DNA of 64,000 bases from Acinetobacter sp. LoGeW2-3 (GCF_002688565.1 NZ_CP024011.1:2232001-2296000), one strand, 5' to 3'. Positions 27,634 through 37,897 are shown, counted from the first letter of the stretch. Numbers and translations: made by a program. The notes: generated from the sequence alone by a model not told the origin.

Positions 27634-29121
27634 ATGAGCAAAATCGAAATTCTAAATGAAGTAAAAACGTTTTTAGCACGTAAACACGGACATTTTATTG
27701 CAGGGAAAAGTTATGTTGATGAACACGAAGCACGTATAGATATTATTAATCCTGCTACAGAAGAATGTATTGCTACAGTTGCAGATGGATCAGAAGCGAG
27801 TGTAGCACTGGCAGCTCAAAGTGCCCATGAAAGCTTTAAAAATGTTTGGTCTAAGATCACACCCTATGAGCGTAGCCTGAAACTCAATAAATTAGCTGAT
27901 TTAGTAGAGGCAAATGCTGATGAATTAGCACAACTTGAAACTTTGAGTGCGGGTAAACTCATTACCATTGCACAGCACTTGGAAGTAGCGCAAACAATCA
28001 TTTTTTTACGACATTTCGCGAGTTGTGCCACTAAGATCGAAGGTAAAACGATACAGCCATCATTACCCTCTATGCAGGGAGAACAATATACTGCCTTCAC
28101 CGTTCGTCAGCCCATCGGTGTAGTTGCTGGAATCGTACCATGGAATTTTAGTCTGATGATTGGCGCCTGGAAAATTGGTTCAGCGCTATCCACGGGTTGT
28201 ACTATTGTTGTGAAGCCAAGTGAGTTTACAACGCTTTCTGTATTACGTTTGGCAGAACTTGCGATTGAAGCAGGTATTCCGGAAGGCGTGATTAACGTAG
28301 TGACTGGCTTAGGTAAAACAGGTCAATACTTAATAGACTCACCACTCATTAAAAAAGTTTCATTTACTGGGTCTGTGTCTACAGGTATTCGTATTGGTCA
28401 ACAAGCAATGCAAAATGACCTCAAACGGGTTAGCTTGGAACTAGGTGGGAAAAATGCAGCAGCCTTACTCTCGGATGTGAATATTGACGAAATTTTACCA
28501 GTACTGATTCAATCAACTTTTGTTCATCAAGGACAAGTATGTGCAGCACCTGAGCGAATTTTTGTACATCAATCAAAATATGATGAATTCGTGGCTAAAG
28601 CATCAGCAGTATTAGCTAGTATGCCAATGGGTTCTCCCCTAGATGCATCTAACGTTTTTGGTCCTCTTTCAAATAAACCACACTACGAGAAAGTTAAGCA
28701 TTATTTAAATTTGGCGCGTGAAAAAGGCCAAATTATTAGCGGTGGTGAAGCGGTTGAAGGTACAGGTTATTTCGTTAAACCTGCATTAATCAAAGTTGAC
28801 GATTGTAAGGATCCTTTATTCATTGAAGAAACGTTTGGACCATTGATTTCAGTCATTCCTTTTGAAGATGAAGACAGCTTAGTCACTATGATGAATGACT
28901 CAAGATTTGGCTTGGCTGCAAGTGTTTGGTCAAATGATATGAGTAAAGTGTTCCGACTTATCCCACAAATTGATGCAGGTAGTGTTTGGATCAATATGCA
29001 TACTTTCCTTGATCCTGCGGTTCCTTTTGGGGGAATGAAGGCTTCGGGAATCGGTCGTGAATTTTCCGATGCATATATAGATGATTACACAGAATTGAAA
29101 TCTGTAATGATAAGGTTTTAA
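27634..29121 (+). CDS. Aldehyde dehydrogenase, phenylacetaldehyde dehydrogenase (FeaB)-like
   Basis: A 495-residue NAD(P)-dependent aldehyde dehydrogenase. The Glu motif LELGGKN and the nucleophile Cys in HQGQVCAAPERI are present, as is VPWNFSLMIGAWK. The start (VKTFLARKHGHFIAGKSY) and end (MHTFLDPAVPFGGMKASGIGREF...ELKSVMIRF) match the FeaB/StyD phenylacetaldehyde dehydrogenase branch rather than betaine-aldehyde enzymes. It lies 46 bp after the GMC gene under an AraC regulator. Aryl-acetaldehyde, such as indole- or phenyl-acetaldehyde, to acid is likely. Confidence 0.85.
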   Translation: MSKIEILNEVKTFLARKHGHFIAGKSYVDEHEARIDIINPATEECIATVADGSEASVALAAQSAHESFKNVWSKITPYERSLKLNKLADLVEANADELAQLETLSAGKLITIAQHLEVAQTIIFLRHFASCATKIEGKTIQPSLPSMQGEQYTAFTVRQPIGVVAGIVPWNFSLMIGAWKIGSALSTGCTIVVKPSEFTTLSVLRLAELAIEAGIPEGVINVVTGLGKTGQYLIDSPLIKKVSFTGSVSTGIRIGQQAMQNDLKRVSLELGGKNAAALLSDVNIDEILPVLIQSTFVHQGQVCAAPERIFVHQSKYDEFVAKASAVLASMPMGSPLDASNVFGPLSNKPHYEKVKHYLNLAREKGQIISGGEAVEGTGYFVKPALIKVDDCKDPLFIEETFGPLISVIPFEDEDSLVTMMNDSRFGLAASVWSNDMSKVFRLIPQIDAGSVWINMHTFLDPAVPFGGMKASGIGREFSDAYIDDYTELKSVMIRF

Positions 29122-29766
29122 ACTAGAAAATTCCGATATTCCTTTTTAAAATTTGAAGGGACACTGTAATAGGTTATGATAAAATTAATCTATTACAGCC
29201 TCTTTAATACAAGTTGATAAGGTTTAAATCTTCCGGATACCGCAGTAGAAACTAATCAAATAAAATTTCAGTCTTTCTGCACGCCATCCATTGATCAAGT
29301 ATCTCATAGTAGGCTTATCGCCTTTCTACAATAATCACACAAGACGGATAGCCAGATTTAATTAACGCTCTCTGTGCTTATGTTATCCATTTGGATTGTG
29401 CTGGTGTGTGGGGTGTTCAAGTTCATAGAGAAATAGACTTAAACTAAAAATGATAAGAAGGCCCATAAATGGGCTTTGTTTATACAAGTTTTATTATTTT
29501 AAGTCTGTCTCAATGATAAAAGTGAAATATAGCCTATGAAAGCATAATCAAAAAACTTGGTAATAAAGGGACAGGTTTTTGTTGAAAAAAATTGTGTTTA
29601 TAAAGTAGAAACAGTAAGACTTAAAATATTTATTTGCATTTATCATTTTGAAAATGAATATTATTTTAAATAAAAAATCTCTTTGGTTTTTAACCATATT
29701 GTATTTTACTCAAGCAACCAATAAATCAAATCAAAATTATCCTTTCCTTCTATCAAGGAGGAAAAT
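29122..29766. other. Gene-free region with a terminator-like hairpin
   Basis: About 645 bp show no supported gene. AAGGCCCA-TAAA-TGGGCTTT followed by GTTT at 29458-29482 is a plausible terminator. Short disconnected peptide-coding scraps occur but none is recognisable. Confidence 0.5.
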
Positions 29767-30447
29767 ATGGGAATTTTTCAAAAATATTTTAAAACTGCTC
29801 AATATGGTATTGAACTGAAATGGATGCAGGATTGCTCGTATAAGTTACAGCAAGATCTTAATAAGTTTAACCTGTTGCTACAACTAGCTTCACAAAAAGC
29901 AAATGATGAATTGTATTATTCCCAAGTCTTTGAACAGTTCTGTATTATTCTTATTCATCATAAAAGTGAATTAAAACTCGATAAAATTATTAAATTACAG
30001 CTATTAAAAGAGATTTCTCGCTGGATGCAATTGGAACAGGCAAATACTGTACAACGCTCTCTTAAATTATTAAGTGAAGAATTTATCTCTAACAATATTC
30101 ATGAGGCCTATTCAGCTGAAGAGATTCAGGACTTATATTTTTTTTCTTATTTAGATGCCAATGATTTAGTTGATAGTTTGGCTGTGCAAGAACGCTTTAT
30201 TTATAAACATGATGCACGACTAGAAATTTCCAGTGAAATACTCAATTTAACCCAACAGCTAAAAATCATTTTGTCTGCCCAAAAGCTTTCACTATTTTAT
30301 ACCCAACATAAGAAAGCACTCTTAAAGCATTTAATACAACCTGAATATAAATTTAATCATATTTATCAAGATATTAATTTTTTAATCAAATATCTAGTTA
30401 ATTCATATATCACTCATTTAACCGAAACAAAGCTAGATCAGATTTAG
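29767..30447 (+). CDS. Hypothetical protein, helical, unrecognised
   Basis: I do not recognise this 226-residue protein. It is rich in Leu, Gln, Lys and Ile with a predicted all-helical layout, no signal peptide and no metal or nucleotide motif. A very strong Shine-Dalgarno (AAGGAGG) 6-7 bp before the ATG supports real translation. It sits alone between the aldehyde dehydrogenase and the mhp operon and ends just before the IclR-type operator at 30452. Its AT-rich codon use is unlike the neighbouring catabolic genes, which hints at later acquisition. Confidence 0.6.
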   Translation: MGIFQKYFKTAQYGIELKWMQDCSYKLQQDLNKFNLLLQLASQKANDELYYSQVFEQFCIILIHHKSELKLDKIIKLQLLKEISRWMQLEQANTVQRSLKLLSEEFISNNIHEAYSAEEIQDLYFFSYLDANDLVDSLAVQERFIYKHDARLEISSEILNLTQQLKIILSAQKLSLFYTQHKKALLKHLIQPEYKFNHIYQDINFLIKYLVNSYITHLTETKLDQI

Positions 30448-30451
30448 AGGG

Positions 30452-30470
30452 TGGTGCACATGGTGCACAT
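30452..30470 (+). promoter_or_regulatory. IclR-type operator upstream of mhpB
   Basis: TGGTGCAC-ATG-GTGCACAT is an imperfect palindrome, 6 of 8 arm pairs, that also reads as a 9-bp direct repeat. It lies 78 bp before mhpB. A perfect version of the same site is at 36509-36527. Confidence 0.7.
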
Positions 30471-30547
30471 AAATACCAACTATTCTTGTCTGATTAGAAG
30501 AGGATTTGCCATGATGGCGCAGTAAATCTTGTATCCAGGACGGAACT

Positions 30548-31489
30548 ATGACTGCGTATTTACATTGCATGTCACATACCCCTTTGGTTGGGATAGTTGA
30601 TCCAGCCCAGACAATTTTAGATGCAATCACACAGACTGAAGCTAATATTCGTCAGCAGATTCAAGCTTTCGATCCAGAGCTCGTTATTTTATTCGGTCCA
30701 GACCATTACAATGGTTTTTTCTATGATGTGATGCCACAGTTCTGTATTGGCATGCAAGCTCGTGCAATTGGCGATTTTAATACCGCGGCAGGTGAACTTA
30801 GTGTACCTCAAGCTGATGCAGAAGCTTTAGCTACCCATATGATAGAAGCAGGTTTTGATTTGGCTGTATCTTATCAGATGCAAGTTGATCATGCCTTTGC
30901 TCAACCTCTTGAAACTAATTTCAGTTCACTGACTTCTGTACCAGTCATTCCTATTTTTATCAATTCAGTTGCTCCACCAATGCCGACATTCAAGCGTGCA
31001 ATCGAATTTGGCGAAGCGCTAGGGCAGTATTTAAAAAATCTGAATAAAAGAGTATTACTGCTGGCCTCAGGTGGTTTGTCACACCAGCCGCCTGTACCTG
31101 AATTGGTCACCGCGAATGATCATATGAAAGACAGATTATTAGGTAGTGGAAAGAATCTACCAGCAGATGAACGTCAATTGCGTACCCAGCGTGTAATTGA
31201 TGCAGCTCATGCATTTATCAAGGATCAAAACTGCTTGCATCCTCTAAATCCTGAATGGGATCAGATGTTTATAAAATGTCTGATCAACAGCGATTATCAA
31301 ACACTTGCCAATATGAGCAATAAAGAGGTGTCTGAGATTGCAGGAAAGTCGACTCATGAAGTCAAAACATGGGTGGCGGCTGCCAGAGCATTCCAAAGTT
31401 TTGGCGATTTCAAAGTGCAATCACAATTTTATGAACCTATTCCAGAATGGATTGCTGGTTACGGCATTCTCTCAGCCAAATTAGTTTAA
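30548..31489 (+). CDS. mhpB: MhpB-type 2,3-dihydroxyphenylpropionate 1,2-dioxygenase
   Basis: A 313-residue class III (LigB-fold) extradiol dioxygenase, with the metal-binding His residues in [11 protein letters not shown] and [11 protein letters not shown] and the conserved VDHAFAQPL. This matches MhpB, which opens 2,3-dihydroxyphenylpropionate (or -cinnamate) at the meta position. It is the first gene of mhpBCDFE, in E. coli gene order. AGGACGG precedes the ATG. The exact catechol used depends on the upstream oxygenase, which here is not MhpA. Confidence 0.9.
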   Translation: MTAYLHCMSHTPLVGIVDPAQTILDAITQTEANIRQQIQAFDPELVILFGPDHYNGFFYDVMPQFCIGMQARAIGDFNTAAGELSVPQADAEALATHMIEAGFDLAVSYQMQVDHAFAQPLETNFSSLTSVPVIPIFINSVAPPMPTFKRAIEFGEALGQYLKNLNKRVLLLASGGLSHQPPVPELVTANDHMKDRLLGSGKNLPADERQLRTQRVIDAAHAFIKDQNCLHPLNPEWDQMFIKCLINSDYQTLANMSNKEVSEIAGKSTHEVKTWVAAARAFQSFGDFKVQSQFYEPIPEWIAGYGILSAKLV

Positions 31490-31500
31490 GGATTCTATTC

Positions 31501-32361
31501 ATGACATATAGCTACGAGTCGACCTCGCGTTTTTTGCCTGTCCAAATTGAAGATAAAACCTATCAAGTCCATCTCAATGATATTGGTCAAGGCCAAGAGA
31601 CGATTGTGATGCTGCATGGTTCTGGTCCAGGTGCGAATGGTTGGAGTAACTTTAATAAAAACGTAGACCATTTTGTGAATCTTGGCTATCGGGTGGTTCT
31701 GCTCGACTGTCTTGGCTGGGGTGAAAGTGACAGCATTCTATGTGCTGGCTCCCGTTCTCATTTAAATGCAGAACAACTGAAACAGGTTTTAGATCAGCTT
31801 GAGATTGAGAAAGCCCATTTGGTAGGTAATTCAATGGGAGCACACTCGTGTACGGTGTTCACCTTATTACATCCAGAGTGTGTGGATAAGTTGATTTTGA
31901 TGGGCGGTGGTACTGGTGGTGTGAGCCTGTTTACTCCAATGCCAGCTGAAGGTATCAAACAGATTCAGAAAGTTTATCGTCAACCAACTCTTGAGCATTT
32001 GAAAGATTTAATGAATGTCTTTATTTACGATGCGAGTCAAATGACAGAAGAGTTATTGCAAGGTCGTTTAAAAAATATTTTAAGTAACCAAGCTCACCTC
32101 GATAACTTTATTGGTAGCTTTAAAGCTAATCCAAAACAGTTCCCTGATGTATCTGCACAGCTCGATCAAATCCAACACAAAACCTTGATCGTATGGGGAC
32201 GTGATGACCGCTTCCTCCCACTCGATATTGGCTTACGCTTACTGAGCCTAATCAAAAACTCACAAATGCATATCTTTAACCGTTGTGGACATTGGGCACA
32301 GTGGGAACATGCGGCCGATTTTAATGCATTACTTACTCAATTCTTAGAGGATGAAAAGTAA
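31501..32361 (+). CDS. mhpC: MhpC-type meta-cleavage product hydrolase
   Basis: From the ATG at 31501 this is a 286-residue alpha/beta hydrolase. The nucleophile Ser is in VGNSMGA, the Asp in WGRDDRF and the His in [19 protein letters not shown] is the oxyanion loop typical of MhpC/BphD enzymes. It hydrolyses the ring-opened nonadienedioate-type product to succinate (or fumarate) and 2-hydroxypenta-2,4-dienoate. It starts 11 bp after mhpB; a longer upstream frame overlaps mhpB and was not used. Confidence 0.9.
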   Translation: MTYSYESTSRFLPVQIEDKTYQVHLNDIGQGQETIVMLHGSGPGANGWSNFNKNVDHFVNLGYRVVLLDCLGWGESDSILCAGSRSHLNAEQLKQVLDQLEIEKAHLVGNSMGAHSCTVFTLLHPECVDKLILMGGGTGGVSLFTPMPAEGIKQIQKVYRQPTLEHLKDLMNVFIYDASQMTEELLQGRLKNILSNQAHLDNFIGSFKANPKQFPDVSAQLDQIQHKTLIVWGRDDRFLPLDIGLRLLSLIKNSQMHIFNRCGHWAQWEHAADFNALLTQFLEDEK

Positions 32362-33140
32362 TGTTAGAAAATAGTCAGAGACTTGCAGATCTTCTCGCTT
32401 CAGTTGATAAAGATCCGATTGAAGTCGAAATCGTAAAACAGCTCTTAATTTCAGATGCAGAAGTTGAAGCCTATGCCATTCAAGCTAGAAATATTGAAAA
32501 GCAGTTACAGCAAAATGCCACGGTGACGGGTAAAAAAATTGGTTTAACCAATCCCAAAGTTCAGCAACAACTCGGTGTAGATCAGCCAGATTTTGGTGTG
32601 CTGCTCAATCATATGGATCTTTCTGAAGAGTCGGCGATTCTAGCAGAGCATTTTATTCAACCGAAAATTGAAGCCGAGTTAGCTTTCTTAATTAAAAAAA
32701 ATATTGAGCAACCGATTCAAACGATTGAAGAAATGCAGCAATACATTTCCTATGTCATTCCATCTTTCGAAATCGTCGATAGTCGTATCCAGGATTGGAA
32801 AATTCGTTTTGTAGACACCGTTGCAGACAATGCTTCAAGTGCAGCCTATGTCCTATCAGGTGAGCGTAAAGCCATTGCAGAAGTGGACTGTGCAACAGTC
32901 AAGATGACACTGACACAAAATGGTGAACTGGTTTCTCAGGGTTCAGGTTTGGAATGCTTGGGTAATCCACTCAATGCTGCAATGTGGCTTGTGAACAAGA
33001 TGTTGAGCCTTGGTACCCCAGTACAAGCTGGAGAAATTATTTTATCAGGTGCATTAGGACCAATGGTGAACGTGAAAGCCGGAGATGAGTTTGAAACTCA
33101 AATTGATGGCTTTGCACCCCTGAAGGTTAAATTTATCTAA
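32361..33140 (+). CDS. mhpD: MhpD-type 2-keto-4-pentenoate hydratase
   Basis: This 259-residue hydratase/decarboxylase-fold protein has blocks GKKIGLTNPKVQQQLGV and KIEAELAFLI, with the acidic metal-binding cluster, and SQGSGLECLGNPLNA. It hydrates 2-hydroxypentadienoate to 4-hydroxy-2-oxovalerate. Its start overlaps the mhpC stop (TAATG), showing translational coupling. Confidence 0.9.
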   Translation: MLENSQRLADLLASVDKDPIEVEIVKQLLISDAEVEAYAIQARNIEKQLQQNATVTGKKIGLTNPKVQQQLGVDQPDFGVLLNHMDLSEESAILAEHFIQPKIEAELAFLIKKNIEQPIQTIEEMQQYISYVIPSFEIVDSRIQDWKIRFVDTVADNASSAAYVLSGERKAIAEVDCATVKMTLTQNGELVSQGSGLECLGNPLNAAMWLVNKMLSLGTPVQAGEIILSGALGPMVNVKAGDEFETQIDGFAPLKVKFI

Positions 33141-33152
33141 TTGGATACAAGA

Positions 33153-34088
33153 ATGAGTAAGAAGCTAAAAGTAGCCATTATCGGTTCAGGAAATATTGGT
33201 ACAGACTTGATGATCAAAGTGATCCGTCATGGTCAAAACCTTGAAATGGGTGCTTTCGTTGGAATCGACCCTAAATCAGAAGGTTTGGCACGCGCTGAAC
33301 GTTTAGGTGTTAAAGCAATTTCGACTGGTGTACAAGGTCTTATTGCTGATCCTTTATTTCAGGAGATCGACATTGTTTTTGATGCAACATCAGCAGCAGC
33401 ACATATTGAAAATGACAAGCTGCTCCGTGAAGTAAAACCAAATATCAAAATGGTAGATTTAACACCTGCTGCGATAGGACCTTACTGTGTGCCTGTCGTA
33501 AATGGTGAAGATCACCTGCAAGTCAATAATGTCAATATGGTGACTTGTGGCGGTCAGGCAACCATTCCAATGGTGCATGCAGTATCCCGCATTGCCAAAG
33601 TTCATTATGCAGAGATCATTGCATCGATTGCGAGCAAGTCTGCTGGTCCAGGTACTCGTGCCAATATTGATGAATTTACAGAAACTACATCTCAAGCGAT
33701 TCAAGCAGTTGGTGGGGCAGAGAAAGGTAAAGCAATCATCATTATGAATCCTGCTGAACCTCCTTTAATGATGCGTGACACTGTCTTTGTTTTATCTGAA
33801 TTAGCGGATCAAGAAGCCATTCGTGCATCTGTACAAAATTTAGTCGCCCAAGTTCAAGCTTATGTTCCTGGCTATCGTTTAAAACAAGATGTTCAGTTCG
33901 ACATTATTCCAGAAGATAAACCCGTTCGTATTGAAGGCTTGGGCTATCGTTCAGGTTTAAAAACGTCAGTATTCCTTGAAGTTGAAGGTGCTGCAAACTT
34001 CCTTCCTGCCTATGCAGGGAATTTGGACATCATGACATCAGCAGGATTGGCTACAGCTGAAAAGATCGCGCAAGCGATTATGGCATAA
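33153..34088 (+). CDS. mhpF: MhpF acetaldehyde dehydrogenase (acylating)
   Basis: From the ATG at 33153 (311 residues, [19 protein letters not shown]) the protein matches MhpF nearly throughout: [37 protein letters not shown] with the nucleophile Cys, and [18 protein letters not shown]. It turns acetaldehyde, NAD and CoA into acetyl-CoA and works in a complex with the aldolase MhpE that channels acetaldehyde. A TTG four codons upstream is a weaker start. Confidence 0.92.
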   Translation: MSKKLKVAIIGSGNIGTDLMIKVIRHGQNLEMGAFVGIDPKSEGLARAERLGVKAISTGVQGLIADPLFQEIDIVFDATSAAAHIENDKLLREVKPNIKMVDLTPAAIGPYCVPVVNGEDHLQVNNVNMVTCGGQATIPMVHAVSRIAKVHYAEIIASIASKSAGPGTRANIDEFTETTSQAIQAVGGAEKGKAIIIMNPAEPPLMMRDTVFVLSELADQEAIRASVQNLVAQVQAYVPGYRLKQDVQFDIIPEDKPVRIEGLGYRSGLKTSVFLEVEGAANFLPAYAGNLDIMTSAGLATAEKIAQAIMA

Positions 34089-34098
34089 GGAGATCATC

Positions 34099-35115
34099 AT
34101 GGATTTAAACAAGAAAATTTACATCTCAGATGTAACCTTACGTGATGGTAGCCATGCCGTACGTCATCAGTATTCACTAGAAAACGTACGTCAGATTGCG
34201 CGTGAAGTGGATCTGGCGAAAGTTGACTCTATTGAGGTCGCTCATGGTGACGGCTTACAAGGTTCGAGCTTTAACTATGGCTTTGGTGCTCACAGTGACA
34301 TTGAATGGATTGAAGCAGTTCGTGACGTGATTTCACATTCCAAAATTGCGACCCTGCTACTACCGGGCATTGCTACGATTCATGACCTGAAAAATGCTCA
34401 TGCAGCAGGGGCATCAATTGTACGTGTGGCAACCCACTGTACCGAAGCCGATGTATCTAAACAGCACATCGAATATGCCCGTAATTTGGGAATGGATACT
34501 GTCGGTTTTTTGATGATGAGTCATATGCAGACTCCACAAGGTTTGGCAGAACAGGCAAAACTGATGGAAAACTATGGTGCGACTTGTATCTACGTTGTGG
34601 ATTCGGGTGGTGCTATGGGCATGCAGGATATTCGCGATCGTTTCCGTGCTCTGAAAGATGTATTGAAACCTGAAACCGAAACAGGTATTCACGCACATCA
34701 CAACTTGTCACTTGGTGTTGCCAACTCAATCGTAGCGCTTGAAGAAGGTTGTGATCGTGTTGATGCAAGCCTGGCAGGTATGGGTGCAGGTGCTGGTAAT
34801 GCACCTTTAGAAGCATTCATTGCTGCAGTAGACAAAATGGGTGTAAATCATGGCACTGACCTATACCGCTTAATGAATGCGGCAGATGACATTGTGCGTC
34901 CATTACAGGACCGTCCAGTACGTGTAGACCGTGAAACTCTGGCACTTGGCTATGCTGGTGTGTATTCAAGCTTCTTGCGTCATTCAGAAATTGCAGCAGA
35001 AAAATACGGTGTGTCGACTGTAGACATTCTTCTTGAGCTAGGTAAACGCCGTATGGTCGGTGGTCAGGAAGATATGATTGTTGATGTAGCGTTAGATCTG
35101 CTTTCTAAAAAATAA
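34099..35115 (+). CDS. mhpE: MhpE 4-hydroxy-2-oxovalerate aldolase
   Basis: A 338-residue HMGL-like TIM barrel aldolase. The N-terminus [19 protein letters not shown] contains the metal Asp and catalytic Arg/His, [13 protein letters not shown] carries the metal His pair and [13 protein letters not shown] closes the site. It splits 4-hydroxy-2-oxovalerate into pyruvate and acetaldehyde, passed to MhpF. It starts 10 bp after mhpF, with AAGGAGATCATC. It is the last gene of the mhp operon. Confidence 0.93.
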   Translation: MDLNKKIYISDVTLRDGSHAVRHQYSLENVRQIAREVDLAKVDSIEVAHGDGLQGSSFNYGFGAHSDIEWIEAVRDVISHSKIATLLLPGIATIHDLKNAHAAGASIVRVATHCTEADVSKQHIEYARNLGMDTVGFLMMSHMQTPQGLAEQAKLMENYGATCIYVVDSGGAMGMQDIRDRFRALKDVLKPETETGIHAHHNLSLGVANSIVALEEGCDRVDASLAGMGAGAGNAPLEAFIAAVDKMGVNHGTDLYRLMNAADDIVRPLQDRPVRVDRETLALGYAGVYSSFLRHSEIAAEKYGVSTVDILLELGKRRMVGGQEDMIVDVALDLLSKK

Positions 35116-35128
35116 CCTTTTCTCTTTT

Positions 35129-35169
35129 CTCCAAACTTCCTCGCATGAGGGAGTTTGGAGCTTTTTTAC
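35129..35169 (+). terminator. Terminator of the mhp operon
   Basis: A long stem, CTCCAAAC-T-TCCTC / GAGGGAGTTTGGAG, around GCAT is followed by a C and six Ts, 13 bp after mhpE. Confidence 0.88.
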
Positions 35170-35192
35170 TTTTTATTTTCAGGGAACGATGT

Positions 35193-36407
35193 ATGTTGTT
35201 TAAAAAGATTGTATTAGCTGCTTTTATAGTAGCGGCTTCAGAGGGTGTTTTGGCAGAGGATAATCTTGCTCAAGAAATCCAGGTACTCAAGGAAAAACTG
35301 GAGTTTTTAGAACAAAAATCCAAGCAGCAAGAGTTGGAGTTGTCACAAGTTCAGGCTACACAGCAAGCAACTAAGCCAGCTACAGTAGCTAAGAATATAG
35401 AATTTAAACCTTATGGTTTTATTCGTGCAGATGTGGCTCATCATTTTGAAGGTGCAGATGCAATCTTCAATAAGATCAGTACAGTGCCTTTAGATTCTAG
35501 TCCAAACAATGTCAATGGACGTACATTGTTTAATGTCAATGCGAGTCGTTTTGGCTTAGATATTAATACCAAAGTTAATGACCAAGATATTAACGGGAAA
35601 ATTGAAGTCGATTTCCGTGGTGGTTCAACTCAGGATCAACTGCGTATTCGTCATGCTTATGTGAAAGTAAATAACTGGTTATTCGGTCAAACTACATCCC
35701 CATTCGTTTCTGCTGACGTACTTCCAGAAATGGTAGATTTTATGGCTAACGTGGGTGGTGGTATTCAGCGTAACCCAATGATCCAGTACCAACACAGTTT
35801 CGATAAAAACCTTAAATCCTGGATTGCACTGGAAGATGGTAGTAATAGTAAAAATACCGATGACCAAACCCGTTTACCCGCTTTAACAACCAAAACCCAA
35901 ATTAAGTCTAATGATGGCAAAAGTATCCTGAACTTCAGAACTTTGGCAATGCAAAAGAAAACCAGTGAGGACGAGGCGTTTGCTTGGGGCTTGGGATTAG
36001 GTGGAATCTATCAGTTAAATGAATCCAATAAGCTGCATGCTGACTACTACCATGTGAAAGGCGACAGTAAATATATGCTGTTTGCCAATGATGCCTACGT
36101 CTTAGACCAAGACAAGGATATCGTGGAAAACGAGTATGATTCTCTAGCACTAGGCCTTACCCATAACTGGAATGCAAAATGGCGTTCTACACTTGGTGTT
36201 GGTGCAATGCTTGCTGAAGATGGTGAATATGCGCGTTTAAAACCAGAAGCGAATGAAAGCCTGTACCAAGGTTGGGCAAACTTGTTCTATGCACCAAATA
36301 AATCGTTAAGCTACGCTGTAGAATACGTCTATGGTGAGCGTAAAGATTTCCTAGGTCGTCAAGGTACAGATAGTCGTTTAGAAGGTATGGTGAAATATTC
36401 ATTCTAA
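35193..36407 (+). CDS. DcaP-like outer membrane porin
   Basis: From the ATG at 35193 (404 residues) the protein has a signal peptide (about 1-22, cleavage near VLAED), then a Gln/Lys/Glu-rich coiled-coil (EIQVLKEKLEFLEQKSKQQE), then a beta-barrel starting FKPYGFIRADVAHHFEG. This order, N-terminal coiled coil plus barrel, is that of DcaP, the trimeric dicarboxylate-uptake porin of Acinetobacter. It ends in a terminal phenylalanine (MVKYSF). It sits just after the mhp terminator and probably imports the aromatic acid for that pathway. Confidence 0.85.
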   Translation: MLFKKIVLAAFIVAASEGVLAEDNLAQEIQVLKEKLEFLEQKSKQQELELSQVQATQQATKPATVAKNIEFKPYGFIRADVAHHFEGADAIFNKISTVPLDSSPNNVNGRTLFNVNASRFGLDINTKVNDQDINGKIEVDFRGGSTQDQLRIRHAYVKVNNWLFGQTTSPFVSADVLPEMVDFMANVGGGIQRNPMIQYQHSFDKNLKSWIALEDGSNSKNTDDQTRLPALTTKTQIKSNDGKSILNFRTLAMQKKTSEDEAFAWGLGLGGIYQLNESNKLHADYYHVKGDSKYMLFANDAYVLDQDKDIVENEYDSLALGLTHNWNAKWRSTLGVGAMLAEDGEYARLKPEANESLYQGWANLFYAPNKSLSYAVEYVYGERKDFLGRQGTDSRLEGMVKYSF

Positions 36408-36466
36408 GTTATATGCGACTAAAGTTTAATGAGTTTTTTCTTAGCTCATCTTGCAATTTTTGAACA

Positions 36467-36500
36467 TAAACCCTGCATGTATGCGGGGTTTATTTTTTCT
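36467..36500 (+). terminator. Terminator after the DcaP-like porin
   Basis: TAAACCCTGCAT/ATGCGGGGTTTA with a small loop is followed by ATTTTTTC. Confidence 0.8.
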
Positions 36501-36508
36501 ACAAAGTA

Positions 36509-36527
36509 TGGTGCACATAGTGCACCA
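36509..36527 (+). promoter_or_regulatory. IclR-type operator upstream of the Rieske oxygenase operon
   Basis: TGGTGCAC-ATA-GTGCACCA is a perfect 8-3-8 palindrome, 108 bp before the alpha subunit start. The related site at 30452 precedes mhpB, so one regulator, most likely the IclR protein at 40460, probably reads both. Confidence 0.78.
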
Positions 36528-36634
36528 CTATTGCTGAATTGATTGAATGATAAGTCCTAGCTTTCTAGTATGAATTAACCCCAGTCAAACCAAATCACCA
36601 AAGTTTTCGTGCTTGGTTAACAAGGAAGCGTAGT

Positions 36635-37897
36635 ATGAACATTAAGTTAATTGAGTCACCAGTGCTCGGCATTGTAGATGAAAAAGAAGCAGAATTTCGC
36701 GTAAATACGGCAGCATACCGTGGACAAGAAATCTTTGAATTAGAGATGAATAACATTTTCTATAAGACCTGGATTTATCTATGTCATGAAAGTGAAATTG
36801 CTAAAGCAAATGACTATAAGTCTACGCAAATTGGTACACGTCCAGTTGTAGTAACCCGTAGCCGTGATGGCAGTATTTCTGCATTTTTAAATGCCTGTCC
36901 GCATCGTGGTGCAACTGTATGTCGTACTGAAAAGGGTAATACCCGTGCTTTTGTTTGTCCTTACCACGGCTGGTCTTTCCGTCCAAACGGTGAATTGATT
37001 GGTATTCCAGATGAACAGCGTTACCACGACTGTTTCGATAAGTCTGATAAAAACCTGAAAATGGTGCCACGTATTGCATCTTATGGCGGTTTAGTATTTG
37101 GTTCTTTCAATGAAAATGTTGAGCCTTTGGAAGACTTCCTAGGTGGCATTAAAGAACATATTGATATCTGGTTACAACGTACTGCAGGTTCAACTTATAA
37201 AGCATGCACACCACATCGTTATGGCTATGATGGTAACTGGAAATTCCAGGCTGAAAATGTATATGACGGCTATCACCCAGGGTTTGTACACCGCTCAGCA
37301 TTTAACACAGTAAAAAAATTCGCAGGTTCTTTTGAAAACCGTGCATTAGATGTAGCAGTTCGCCAAGAAGGATATACACGCGGTTATCCAGAAGGACACG
37401 GTACATTAGAAGCGGGTGCGCCTTTAGAATCAGGTAATGTTGATCCACAAGCACGTGCTGAATATAGCCAAAAACTGGTTGATTTATTCGGTGAGCAAGG
37501 TGCAGCGGATACTCTAACAAACCGCCAGTTCCTGATTTTCCCTAACCTAGTGATCTTTGACTTCAATATCCGTGTGATTCAGCCAATTTCTCACGACAAA
37601 ACTGAAGTGTATTCATACCCATTGATGATTGACGGCGCTCATGAATCGATCAATGCGAACCGTATGCTCGATGCGCAAACACGTGTTGGTACAGCAGGGA
37701 TTCTGTCTGCTGATGATACTGATGTCTTCAATGGTAACCAAAATGCATTGAATGCTATTGGTATGGATTGGATTACCTTAAGCCGTGGCTTAGGTAAAGA
37801 AGAAGTCAAAGAAACAGGTGAGCGTGTAGGTGTTTACAGTGATGAAGCTCCTCAACGTGCGTTCTGGCGTAAATGGACAACAATGTTATCTAAATAA
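36635..37897 (+). CDS. Rieske dioxygenase large (alpha) subunit
   Basis: A 420-residue alpha subunit. Rieske ligands are in CPHRGATVC and CPYHGW, and the mononuclear iron site in AENVYDGYHPGFVH. It is of the short benzoate/salicylate-hydroxylase type, paralogous to IacC (compare the CRHRAATVC and ENTTDAYHFPLVH blocks). Pairing with a beta subunit, a PDR-type reductase and the mhp genes suggests dihydroxylation of an aromatic acid to give a catechol such as 2,3-dihydroxyphenylpropionate. The substrate is not evident from sequence. AAGGAAGCGTAGT precedes the ATG. Confidence 0.9.
   Translation: MNIKLIESPVLGIVDEKEAEFRVNTAAYRGQEIFELEMNNIFYKTWIYLCHESEIAKANDYKSTQIGTRPVVVTRSRDGSISAFLNACPHRGATVCRTEKGNTRAFVCPYHGWSFRPNGELIGIPDEQRYHDCFDKSDKNLKMVPRIASYGGLVFGSFNENVEPLEDFLGGIKEHIDIWLQRTAGSTYKACTPHRYGYDGNWKFQAENVYDGYHPGFVHRSAFNTVKKFAGSFENRALDVAVRQEGYTRGYPEGHGTLEAGAPLESGNVDPQARAEYSQKLVDLFGEQGAADTLTNRQFLIFPNLVIFDFNIRVIQPISHDKTEVYSYPLMIDGAHESINANRMLDAQTRVGTAGILSADDTDVFNGNQNALNAIGMDWITLSRGLGKEEVKETGERVGVYSDEAPQRAFWRKWTTMLSK

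Noticed and set aside
31447..31500. 5' extension of mhpC into mhpB
   Set aside because: It overlaps the end of mhpB in another frame; the ATG at 31501 gives the standard MhpC N-terminus.
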